NCBI RefSeq assembly: GCF_000158475.2
Contig: NZ_KI392031.1
Location: forward strand, 1,363,583 to 1,427,582
Origin: Oxalobacter paraformigenes
GTDB taxonomy: Bacteria; Pseudomonadota; Gammaproteobacteria; Burkholderiales; Burkholderiaceae_D
Length of the DNA stretch: 64,000 bases
Direction: 5' to 3'
In this document: one piece after another, positions 42,447 to 50,154 of the stretch
Layout: every line of letters begins with the position of its first letter
Position numbering within the stretch: position 1 is the stretch's first letter
The notes under the pieces: generated by a model
Told to the model about the DNA's origin: nothing
The model's database searches: none
Seen by the model: the letters and a program-made list of their open reading frames with translations, nothing else
Program-made: the position numbers and the translations under genes

Positions 42447-42914
42447 TTATGTTTCTCCCATGCACATCCGATATTCCGCCTCTCTCCTCTTGACCAGTCC
42501 GGGCAGCACTTTCCCGCCTGCCTTATTCCAGCGTCTGATTTCTTCGCACGCCCCGGCATAATCTTTGGCATTCAGTTTTTTCACCAGCGTGGAACGGCAG
42601 AAGTTGCCCGCCCCGATGTTGTAGGCCAGACTGACGTAAGCATCGAATTCATGCTGATGGAGCGGGACATGGATGCATGGGCGAATCGCATCGGCATGCC
42701 GGTTGGCGCTGGATAAAAGCGTCACCAGCGCCCGCTCCGGCGTGGTTCGGTCTCCCATCTTGACCCCGACTGTCTCCCCGTATCCGACGGTCGGCACGCC
42801 GACGGCATCCTGATACGCGTCTTCCCGGTAGCCTTCGTGGAGGGCGATGGAAACGAGTACGGTCGCGCTGATGCCCAGTGCGCCGATGCCGAGACGGAGG
42901 TTTTTTCCTGCCAT
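42447..42914 (-). CDS. GH24 endolysin with N-terminal signal-anchor (SAR)
   Basis: Lysozyme of 155 residues. The catalytic Glu-8-Asp-5-Thr pattern is in HEGYREDAYQDAVGVPTVGYG. Residues about 7-26 (LGIGALGISATVLVSIAL) are a weakly hydrophobic, Gly/Ala-rich segment as in SAR endolysins, which reach the periplasm without a holin. GGGGAGG precedes ATG 42914. Confidence 0.88.
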   Translation of the reverse strand: MAGKNLRLGIGALGISATVLVSIALHEGYREDAYQDAVGVPTVGYGETVGVKMGDRTTPERALVTLLSSANRHADAIRPCIHVPLHQHEFDAYVSLAYNIGAGNFCRSTLVKKLNAKDYAGACEEIRRWNKAGGKVLPGLVKRREAEYRMCMGET

Positions 42915-42915
42915 G

Positions 42916-43212
42916 TCAGCCTCCCCTGTGCGGCCAGTTGATGATGGCGTACCAGAGGGCATAGAGGGCGGACGAGAGACTCCCGACCCAGATCAGGAGT
43001 TTTCCGAACCATTTGATGGTTTTGAGCGTTCCGTCCCCGGCACGGAAAATTTCGACCAGGGTGGCGGTGTTTTTTTCGATTCTTTCCAGCCGTTCGTCCT
43101 GTTTCCGGTTACCTGCAATCAAACTGTTGATGGCAGCCGTATGTTCGTTCAGTTTTTGCTTGAGCAATGCATGTGCCGCTTCCGGTTCGTGCGGCAAGTC
43201 TTTCAGTGTCAT
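42916..43212 (-). CDS. Small membrane protein of the lysis cassette
   Basis: A 98-residue protein with a coiled-coil N-terminal part (LLKQKLNEHTAAINSLIAGNRKQDERLERIEK) and one C-terminal membrane helix (LLIWVGSLSSALYALWYAII). It stands just before the endolysin, so it may be a holin or pinholin, or a lysis regulator. ATG 43212 is the likely start. Function remains open. Confidence 0.6.
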   Translation of the reverse strand: MTLKDLPHEPEAAHALLKQKLNEHTAAINSLIAGNRKQDERLERIEKNTATLVEIFRAGDGTLKTIKWFGKLLIWVGSLSSALYALWYAIINWPHRGG

Positions 43213-43214
43213 GG

Positions 43215-43454
43215 CTACCCCCTCAGTTCCGGCGGACACTGCAAGCGGTTTTTCTCCGATTCCCAAGCCGACCGGCAATGGTTGTCCTGCCAGAAAAACA
43301 GCGTGTCGATCAGTTTGCGCAATTTGGCAAACTTTCCGCTTTTCCCCTGCATCCGGTATGCCCTGCTACTGATTGTTTCATCCGCCCAGCCTCCACAGAT
43401 CGTGTTCACGAGCTGGTCAATGGCGATAGGAATTTGGTCAAGTCGTCTGCTCAT
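43215..43454 (-). CDS. Small conserved phage protein, homologue of 23856-24092
   Basis: A 79-residue protein with IPIAIDQLVNTICGGWADETISS and LIDTLFFWQDNHCRSAWESE, clearly related to the prophage 1 protein (most differences conservative). It overlaps the DUF4376 gene by 17 bases, the same as there. Function is unknown. Confidence 0.75.
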   Translation of the reverse strand: MSRRLDQIPIAIDQLVNTICGGWADETISSRAYRMQGKSGKFAKLRKLIDTLFFWQDNHCRSAWESEKNRLQCPPELRG

Positions 43455-44172
43455 AGGGTTTTGTCCACAGTTCGGTTTGTTTCTGCCCGGCCAAAAGCAG
43501 GGCTTTGGCAAGCTGGTTGACTGTCACCTGCGCCACGGTGTTGTCTGCCAGTACCCATTCTGTCGTTGTATCTGGCGGCAAGCCGGAACTGGTGAACATG
43601 GTGATGGCTCGAGCCATGCGGTCTTGTGCGGTCTCATCGCCGTCAAATACCATACCGTCCACTACAACGGTGATGCGGGAGACAGCGTCAGCGCGATCCG
43701 TTTTGGCTTCGGTCATGGCGACTTCTGCCGCCTTGTCTTCGTCCAGTACCCATTGCCCGGAGACGGCCTTGTATGCTGGCCCCGGCTGTTTGCCGGTCAT
43801 TTCAACCGTACCTTCGGGCGGCCAGTAACCGAAATTCCCGTCACGATCGAATGTCTTTCTGACCTCGATGGCCTCAAACGATCCTTCTTCCGCATAGGTT
43901 TTGATGGGATATTTTTCGTCGATTTCCGTCTGTTCCATCCGGATAAATTCGTTATCGGTCTCATTGATCTTGTGGCCTTCCGGCAGTTCAGTAACGCCTT
44001 CCGATATCTGTTGCGACAGTGGTTTCAACCCGGAGAGATCGTCTTTCAGCGCATCCCGTTTCAGGCCGACATAACCGGCAAATCCGTCTGGTACGGCAAC
44101 CGCTCCATCCGGTTTTGATGCGCCACACTTATGCGCGGTAATGAGGCCGTTTTCTATGATGATGTATTCCAT
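43438..44172 (-). CDS. DUF4376-type fibre-associated protein
   Basis: A 244-residue protein following the fibre gene. The N-terminus (EYIIIENGLITAHKCG) is a fibre-tail-like beta segment; the middle has PEGTVEMTGKQPGPAYKAVSGQWVLDE; and the C-terminal 90 residues are a DUF4376 domain (RITVVVDGMVFDGDETAQDRM ... TVNQLAKALLLAGQKQ). It is probably a fibre chaperone or accessory tip. The prophage 1 counterpart is shorter. Confidence 0.72.
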   Translation of the reverse strand: MEYIIIENGLITAHKCGASKPDGAVAVPDGFAGYVGLKRDALKDDLSGLKPLSQQISEGVTELPEGHKINETDNEFIRMEQTEIDEKYPIKTYAEEGSFEAIEVRKTFDRDGNFGYWPPEGTVEMTGKQPGPAYKAVSGQWVLDEDKAAEVAMTEAKTDRADAVSRITVVVDGMVFDGDETAQDRMARAITMFTSSGLPPDTTTEWVLADNTVAQVTVNQLAKALLLAGQKQTELWTKPYEQTT

Positions 44173-44184
44173 TTGTTCTCTCCT

Positions 44185-45318
44185 TTATGCCGTGCGTTTC
44201 CAGATGCGGATGGTGCTGTTGACGGGGCGGAATTCGGGTAATTGGTATTTCGCGTTAGAATTTGCTGCGGAAAATCCGAGAGTGGGGCTGTTCCAGTCAC
44301 TGCTATCTCCAAAACCGGCATTATGGTTTGCGCCATTGTAAAAACAGCCTTCCCACCAGCCGCCATTGGGGCCATTCCGGTACTGTACATCACCGGTGCG
44401 CCCGACAATGTTCGGTGCCCCATCGCCCTGCGTGCTCCCAAACGCCGCAGCAGCTCCGCCTTCGGCACGGAAAAACAGGCCGGCGTAAGAAGCTGACACG
44501 TTTTCCCACGTGCCGCCGAAAAGTGTGGTCGGGTCTGTTTGACCGGAAAATTGGACGTAAATTGCCCCAACCGGCATGGTTGACGGGATGACGATGTTGA
44601 TACCGGTCGCCGGGTTTTGGAGCACCCATTTGTTCCAGGTCGCGCTGTATTGCAACAGAACAAGATAACCTCCGCCACCGATATCTCCGGCCGCCAGTGG
44701 CAAATCAGCTCCCTTTACGATCGTCAATGCTCCCAAGTCAGATGCGTTGAACGAGGGGTTTGTGCTTGTGTTGGCAGCCGTCGCACGAAACGAGACCAAC
44801 AACCCGTCTGTCAGTTCGGTCAATCCTTCAAATGCCGCTGTAATGATTTCGGACGTTCCGCCAGCGGTACCGCCGAATAATATTCCAGATCCAGATGATG
44901 CCCCTTCACCTGCCCATGGAAGCCAGCTTGTCCCGATGGATGATGGGTCAATATTAAAGTCCGTGGTGTTGTTGTCCACAATACTGACATACGAGGATTT
45001 TCCGTCGTTGGATTGCAAGACGGCACCCAGAGGATAACCGCCAATTTTCGATGCGAATGCCGCATCAAACCAATATTGGCCACCAGCATTGAGATAGGTG
45101 AGATGAGTCGTCACATCATACAGGATGCCGTTAAGATCCATGCCTTCAGGTGCGATGCCACCAGCCTCAATCGGTATCATGGTAACCGGTGGAAAACCGA
45201 TATTGAAAGACGCAAAATTCGTTTTTCCAGGTGTAGTATTTGGCTCGATAGGAATTATATTTTTTGCGCCTGTCTTACAAAAAGGAATAGGTAAAAGATC
45301 TGGTTTCTCAATACTCAT
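44185..45318 (-). CDS. Tail fibre/collar protein
   Basis: A 377-residue fibre. The N-terminal part (FASFNIGFPPVTMIPIEAGGIAPEGMDLNGILYDVT) is typical of fibres from this phage group. The C-terminal third holds a collar-like tip (MPVGAIYVQFSGQTDPTTLFGGTWENVSASYAGLFFRAEGG) ending in LPEFRPVNSTIRIWKRTA, which should fold as the host-binding knob. GTGGAG before ATG 45318 sets the start; the longer frame is not needed. Confidence 0.85.
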   Translation of the reverse strand: MSIEKPDLLPIPFCKTGAKNIIPIEPNTTPGKTNFASFNIGFPPVTMIPIEAGGIAPEGMDLNGILYDVTTHLTYLNAGGQYWFDAAFASKIGGYPLGAVLQSNDGKSSYVSIVDNNTTDFNIDPSSIGTSWLPWAGEGASSGSGILFGGTAGGTSEIITAAFEGLTELTDGLLVSFRATAANTSTNPSFNASDLGALTIVKGADLPLAAGDIGGGGYLVLLQYSATWNKWVLQNPATGINIVIPSTMPVGAIYVQFSGQTDPTTLFGGTWENVSASYAGLFFRAEGGAAAAFGSTQGDGAPNIVGRTGDVQYRNGPNGGWWEGCFYNGANHNAGFGDSSDWNSPTLGFSAANSNAKYQLPEFRPVNSTIRIWKRTA

Positions 45319-45340
45319 ATTTACTCCACAGACAACAGGT

Positions 45341-45964
45341 TTAACCCTGCTCCGATTTAAAAAATGTTCCTTGATTAAACGGTGCGAATCCAGGACCGGC
45401 TTCGTGAAATCCAAAAACGTTGGGTTGTGGAATTTCAAGAATTTCCCGCCTTACGCCGGACGGCCTAGGGAGAACATTCGAATAAATAATTGCTTTTTCG
45501 TATGGCTGGAGATAGAAAGAAAACACATATCGCATCGCCATATTTCCTAAGTCAAGCACATAACACCGACGACCATCAAACAGGTACTGCAACATCCGAT
45601 TGATTGTCGGTGCATTCGGTCTGACAATATTTGAAAATGCCTTGGTTAAAATCAGTTTTCGATAAGCCTCATCATTCAACCGATAAGTTGTTGTAGTCGG
45701 TTCTCCATTTCGAAAAGGAGCAACATTAAATGGTGTAAATGAATTGTTTGCTGTATGGAAGCCAAAATTTTTATCTTGTCTCTTGATGGTCAGATACCGC
45801 CCGATACCGACGATTCGTCCCCAAATATCAAGGCCATAACTGTTCGCCGTGTCGATATTCCATATCTGGTCATAAAATGTATCAATCGCCACTTTAGGAT
45901 CAAAATATGCTTCCAAGTTGGCTACAAGTACTTGTAGCACTGGACTATTGGCATATTGTTTCAT
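45341..45964 (-). CDS. DUF2612 baseplate protein
   Basis: A 207-residue protein of the DUF2612 family: the N-terminal YANSPVLQVLVANLEAYFDP and IWNIDTANSYGLDIWGRIVGIGRYL segments are diagnostic. It acts at the baseplate like gpI of P2, joining baseplate J to the fibres. It overlaps the J gene by 4 bases. Confidence 0.88.
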   Translation of the reverse strand: MKQYANSPVLQVLVANLEAYFDPKVAIDTFYDQIWNIDTANSYGLDIWGRIVGIGRYLTIKRQDKNFGFHTANNSFTPFNVAPFRNGEPTTTTYRLNDEAYRKLILTKAFSNIVRPNAPTINRMLQYLFDGRRCYVLDLGNMAMRYVFSFYLQPYEKAIIYSNVLPRPSGVRREILEIPQPNVFGFHEAGPGFAPFNQGTFFKSEQG

Positions 45965-47184
45965 TGCAGATTCACTGTGATATTTTCTGCCGAAATGGTG
46001 GGATATTGGTCAATCCCCATTTCAACCGTATTCGCCGTAGCTTCGGATATACCAATCAGAACAGACACAATATTCAGCAAATTGCTGATCCCAGAGATAA
46101 CACCATAGTATGTAGATGCAAAAATACTTGATGCCATACGTTCGCGGTCTATCCCCTGCATTTCGCCGTTGAATGCTGTGATAATCGCCTGCTGTATCTG
46201 CTTGGTGATGTCGGACGGTAAAAGATTGTTATTCTGTATCGTTACAGCAAACAGGATCGGTACAGCAGTCGGTCGGTTGAATGTAATGACATACTGAGGA
46301 TAGGGCGCAGATAAAGCAGAATCGTCATACACCGTTACTGTAGTGTTGCCATTCATATTGCAACCCAAGTCTTTTCTTTCCCAGATCGTTTCAGCAATTT
46401 GCATCTCATCTCCACCTACCACACCAACATAAACGGAATGAGGTAAAAGATTATAGTTGGTACTGCCCACTTTTACTGATTCATCTTCTGGATTGTCTAT
46501 AACATAGCAGTCTGTAACACCAGGAAGATCAAAAACATTCGCTAGAATCGCCTCATTCGTTCCTGTCGCGTTTTTCGCAACCGACTGGTATCGACGGTTC
46601 TCGAAGTCTTCGCGGTTCTCTACCGCTGCACCGGGAATACCTGGAACAAGATTCGTGATCGCATCCCATCCCGGGACCGCAATCATGATCTGTGTCAAAG
46701 ATGAAATTCCACATGGTATCGGACCGGGTATATTGCAAGCAAAAGTGATCGTCGCTTGTCCGGTCTTATCGAACGTTCCGGCAGAAACAGAACTGTAAAT
46801 ATTTCCGTTGGTATCTCTTGCCTGACTTCCGGCAGGAAGAGTTATGCCCGGAGAACCAGTACATAATGCTGAAACAGTTGTTTTCGTTGCCGCTTTCCTA
46901 GTAATGAAATAAATACGTGCAATTGCATCCTGCATTCTCCCGGAGGCATATGCTGGATCAACACTGGAAAACAGTTCCGCAATTGCGGCATTAAGCGCTG
47001 TGATATTCGCGGTTGTTTCTTGTGCAAGATAACCTTGCGGCGTCGCGACGTTGGAAATGTTCAGATTTCCACCAAATGCCGCGTTATAGTCCTGCAGCAC
47101 ACCAGCAAGAATAGCGGATGTTTCAGGAACCGAGACACCTGTATCGGTAATCTCAATAGATGGTACATTTGTTATCTCAGCCAT
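45961..47184 (-). CDS. Baseplate J-like protein
   Basis: A 407-residue wedge protein. The central AVENREDFENRRYQSVAKNATGTNEAILANV region and the GVTDCYVIDNPED stretch are typical of baseplate J (gp47-like) proteins. The ATG at 47184 is used; the frame is open to a TTG at 47190 but that overlaps the upstream stop. Confidence 0.9.
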   Translation of the reverse strand: MAEITNVPSIEITDTGVSVPETSAILAGVLQDYNAAFGGNLNISNVATPQGYLAQETTANITALNAAIAELFSSVDPAYASGRMQDAIARIYFITRKAATKTTVSALCTGSPGITLPAGSQARDTNGNIYSSVSAGTFDKTGQATITFACNIPGPIPCGISSLTQIMIAVPGWDAITNLVPGIPGAAVENREDFENRRYQSVAKNATGTNEAILANVFDLPGVTDCYVIDNPEDESVKVGSTNYNLLPHSVYVGVVGGDEMQIAETIWERKDLGCNMNGNTTVTVYDDSALSAPYPQYVITFNRPTAVPILFAVTIQNNNLLPSDITKQIQQAIITAFNGEMQGIDRERMASSIFASTYYGVISGISNLLNIVSVLIGISEATANTVEMGIDQYPTISAENITVNLQ

Positions 47185-47186
47185 GA

Positions 47187-47543
47187 TCAAACCACAGAAA
47201 TAGATATTTCCTCCCCGTTATCTCGGGTAATTTGCAACTGCCCTGCTAAAGTGCTGTGTTGTCTGTCAAGGTACAATACCGGTAAAACACTCCCTACTTC
47301 CGGAACAGTTTCTGCCTCATTTTCGAACCACCGGTTTAACATGGACATGGGAGGCATTTGGCCCAAAATAGATTGTTCATAAGGCATCCCCCGTGTCGTG
47401 TCATATCTTGCTTCCCCTTTCCATAAACGACATGCTGAGGCGACATCCTGTGCGATAGCATACGAATCTGACGCCATGGCGATATTTCCATCAACATCAA
47501 CGACCAAATCCCACGTATCAGGATTTAAAAACATGGTATTCAT
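47187..47543 (-). CDS. gp25/W-like baseplate wedge protein
   Basis: A 118-residue protein with VVDVDGNIAMASDSYAIAQDVASACRLWKGEARYD near the start and GMPYEQSILGQ in the middle. This pattern is common to the short baseplate protein next to baseplate J in this phage group, the equivalent of T4 gp25. It ends just before the J gene. Confidence 0.8.
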   Translation of the reverse strand: MNTMFLNPDTWDLVVDVDGNIAMASDSYAIAQDVASACRLWKGEARYDTTRGMPYEQSILGQMPPMSMLNRWFENEAETVPEVGSVLPVLYLDRQHSTLAGQLQITRDNGEEISISVV

Positions 47544-47555
47544 TAAAAATTCTTT

Positions 47556-47723
47556 TTACATCTGCTCGTTTGGTGTTCCGGTTACGCTTTGCGTTTCATC
47601 ATGCGTATGGCTGTTATATGTGCTCCTCATGCCAGCCATCGACTTCTGTCCACCTTGATCCATGATGTTGCCGCCAGCCATAACATCGGTCGATGCCGAC
47701 AGCATGGGAGACTGGACACTCAT
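47556..47723 (-). CDS. Small spike-tip-like protein
   Basis: A 55-residue protein easily missed because of its size. It begins MSVQSPMLSASTDVMAGG and ends NSHTHDETQSVTGTPNEQM. The H-T-H motif followed by Thr/Gly/Pro-rich sequence is like the iron-binding end of P2 V and other spike tips. It overlaps the Gp138-like spike gene by 4 bases (ATGA). I infer a separate tip peptide or the split-off end of the spike. Confidence 0.68.
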   Translation of the reverse strand: MSVQSPMLSASTDVMAGGNIMDQGGQKSMAGMRSTYNSHTHDETQSVTGTPNEQM

Positions 47724-48295
47724 TGAGACGAGTCGTTAATCGTCACGTTCTGTGCTGTCATCGTGATGCTATTCTCCGCTTCCATCAGGATTTCGGGAGC
47801 TGTGCAGGTGATTTTGGTCGGCGAATAAACCTCAATTCCGGATCCGTCAAACTTGATATATTGCTCCGGTGTACCGTTCAAACAGGTATTGACGAAAATA
47901 GCATCAGACATCGAGAAAACACGGTGAGAACCAGGTGGCGATGTTTTCTTGCTACGTTTGATTGATGAAATGTCACGCTGACAAAAAACGGCAATACCGA
48001 TATCATCCGGTTCTGGATCGATAATGACAGCATTTTTCCCGCCCTGAACACGGCAATATGGCACATTCGATATTTTGGGATTGGAAACCGTTTCATTGTT
48101 TCCTGTAACTTGAGAAACCAATATTTCAATGGAGACAAACCCGACAGGAGCCAATCCACCCCCGGATACCGTCAGTACTTTCGCGGGAAGAGAAGTATTC
48201 TGCTGCATCAGACAGCGACGAATGAAAAATTGCAAATCGTTCCATTCGCTGCCGTTCTCCGCCTTGTATAAGGCACCGTAATTTGTTTTATCCAC
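47720..48295 (-). CDS. Gp138-like membrane-puncturing spike
   Basis: A 191-residue protein like the phi92 Gp138 spike: an OB-fold N-terminal domain (VLTVSGGGLAPVGFVSIEILVSQVTG, PYCRVQGGKNAVIIDPEPDDIGIAVFCQRDIS) and a C-terminal beta-helix rich in Thr/Ile/Asn. The start is GTG 48295, overlapping the upstream stop (GTGGATAA) with GAGGGA upstream; the longer frame to 48382 would overlap by 95 bases. Confidence 0.82.
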   Translation of the reverse strand: MDKTNYGALYKAENGSEWNDLQFFIRRCLMQQNTSLPAKVLTVSGGGLAPVGFVSIEILVSQVTGNNETVSNPKISNVPYCRVQGGKNAVIIDPEPDDIGIAVFCQRDISSIKRSKKTSPPGSHRVFSMSDAIFVNTCLNGTPEQYIKFDGSGIEVYSPTKITCTAPEILMEAENSITMTAQNVTINDSSQ

Positions 48296-48602
48296 TGATT
48301 TCGTATCCCTCAGGGTTGTATAACAAAAGAAATCTTTCACCCCATTGTCGCCAATCCGGATTGGCTTCACCGTATCGGTCAATTACGATCAGATCACCGA
48401 TAAATCCTGTATAAGCTGCACGGACAATGGCAGAACGATCTACCAGCAAGACATTCTGGCAAATCGGAACGCCATTTTGTGAAAGAGACAGATAGAGATT
48501 TTCGCCAAGGAGCCGGATCACGATAACGCACGGCTGCTCGGAAAGGACACAAGAGACGGACTGATTGGGAACCTTTTGTAACGGTATCTGATAATCAGCC
48601 AT
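48288..48602 (-). CDS. Baseplate plug-like protein (DUF6983 type)
   Basis: A 104-residue protein with YQIPLQKVPNQSVSCVL at the start and LYLSLSQNGVPICQNVLLVDRS in the middle, the pattern of the small baseplate plug protein (Pam3 gp18-like). It would close the end of the tail tube under the hub. Confidence 0.75.
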   Translation of the reverse strand: MADYQIPLQKVPNQSVSCVLSEQPCVIVIRLLGENLYLSLSQNGVPICQNVLLVDRSAIVRAAYTGFIGDLIVIDRYGEANPDWRQWGERFLLLYNPEGYEISG

Positions 48603-49281
48603 TCAATACTCCTGAAAGTCCCGATTTCAGTTTCTCGTATTTCCCAACGACATCATTTACTTTGTTCATAACAGATTCCGCAGTATTCTTCGCGTTATAA
48701 ACAACCGTATCAACATAACTGTTGCCGGATGTTGGCAAATCCTGTGGATCTTCCGCGTTGCTTGTATCCGCCTTCTGCTCGCCATCCTTGTAATAAACAA
48801 CAGGAGTTTCCCGTATTTCCCTGAAACGGCAATCGGCAATGATTCTGGACACCGTCCCTTGCCTGACTTCTCTTATCGATCCGTATTCAACAAGCGTGAC
48901 GTTCTGATAGGTTTTTTCGGGGAAAACCGCATCAAAAACTGTCGGATTTTCCTGGTTTGTTTCAACCCATTTCAAAAATGCTTCTTTTTGATCTCTTGAT
49001 ACTGCCAACGTGAAACTGAAATCCCGTGGCATCGCCACCTTGTTGTAAGACGAAAAAGCCCCAGGCATAACACGGTAATCCGAAACTGCCGCCGTAGAGC
49101 GGGCAGATGCACCCAGAACGGAATCAATCTCTATCGCTATTTCCCCATCCTTGTAAATGCCCCATTGCGGCTGTAGCGACAAAATATTCCATAATGCTGA
49201 TTCCGCCTCTCCAAGCAGACCGGTAACAACAGAAGAGGCAGAGATTCCTGCCACGTTAGGAAAACCTGATAATCCAGCCAT
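48595..49281 (-). CDS. Dit-like baseplate/tail hub protein
   Basis: A 228-residue protein. The first half (LGEAESALWNILSLQPQWGIY, then SDYRVMPGAFSSYNKVAMPRDFSFTLAVS) resembles the Dit-like N-terminal domains of phage tail proteins; the C-terminal 50 residues are helical. It would connect the tube to the hub. Confidence 0.68.
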   Translation of the reverse strand: MAGLSGFPNVAGISASSVVTGLLGEAESALWNILSLQPQWGIYKDGEIAIEIDSVLGASARSTAAVSDYRVMPGAFSSYNKVAMPRDFSFTLAVSRDQKEAFLKWVETNQENPTVFDAVFPEKTYQNVTLVEYGSIREVRQGTVSRIIADCRFREIRETPVVYYKDGEQKADTSNAEDPQDLPTSGNSYVDTVVYNAKNTAESVMNKVNDVVGKYEKLKSGLSGVLNG

Positions 49282-49284
49282 GAT

Positions 49285-50154
49285 TTATCCATGCGCTCTG
49301 TCAAGCCATACTGCCTTGATTTGAGAAAACCAACGACCACCCGGTTGTTCGCTATCCAAGGAATGATTTAATTCCTGAATGAGAAAATTTCCTTCGATAA
49401 ACGGTATTTCCGGAAAGATCATCCTGATCATTCGTAACGGTGCAAATTCAGGTGAAAAAAGGTGCGTAAACGTAATATACGTGTCTCCCGGAATCGGAGC
49501 CCCTACCAGCCCTGTTTCCGCAGAAACGACCAATTCCGGCAGTTGATTCTGGACTACACCATGAGGGCTAATAATGAGCTGATTGTTCGAAACATACGAG
49601 ATGATATTGGCGTCTCTCGCTACCCGATCAATCATATCCTGCACACTGCCGTTCAATGTCTCATTTTCAAGAGTTGTCGTTACGCCGTAATTGATCAATG
49701 TATATCCTGCCAACCCTGCCAACTTTCGCATGATGGATTCAACAGGAACCACGCCTTCAAAACATAAACCGCCCGGTACACTCATCTGGGCTCCCAGCGT
49801 TGACAGGCTTTCTATAATCAAGGGTACTTGCGGCATGGTGTTGTAATCCACAATGGCCGACCAGATGCCCCCATGAAACAGTGTATGTACCGTGTTGTCT
49901 GTATATTTCAGTGTGACCGTATTGCTGTCGACAATATTGCCCTGTCGCCTGATTTTCAACGTCAACAACCGCTTGATGACATCTTGTGACAACCCGAAAA
50001 TCTGCATATGGGCCTGCGTCAGATTTTTCGGGAAGCATTGGATATTGGCAATAATGCGTAGACCTTTTATTGATACTTCATCTGCGCCATTTCCAAAAAC
50101 CCCTGAAGTCAGCCTGAAGACTGCTTCGATTTCACGTTTCTTGAACGTTTCCAT
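49285..50154 (-). CDS. Baseplate hub protein (gp44/gpD-like)
   Basis: A 289-residue hub protein. It starts KKREIEAVFRLTSG and holds a beta-rich middle with IRRQGNIVDSNTVTLKYTDN and the late segment LMRMI/FPEIPFIEGNFLIQELNHSLDSEQPGGRW. It is the analogue of P2 D and Mu gp44, which carry the spike. It starts directly at the tape measure stop (1-base overlap). Confidence 0.78.
   Translation of the reverse strand: METFKKREIEAVFRLTSGVFGNGADEVSIKGLRIIANIQCFPKNLTQAHMQIFGLSQDVIKRLLTLKIRRQGNIVDSNTVTLKYTDNTVHTLFHGGIWSAIVDYNTMPQVPLIIESLSTLGAQMSVPGGLCFEGVVPVESIMRKLAGLAGYTLINYGVTTTLENETLNGSVQDMIDRVARDANIISYVSNNQLIISPHGVVQNQLPELVVSAETGLVGAPIPGDTYITFTHLFSPEFAPLRMIRMIFPEIPFIEGNFLIQELNHSLDSEQPGGRWFSQIKAVWLDRAHG

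Noticed and set aside
42847-44118. 423-codon plus-strand frame
   Set aside because: Antisense to four well supported lysis/fibre genes of prophage 2; low-complexity Phe/Cys-rich content typical of a shadow.
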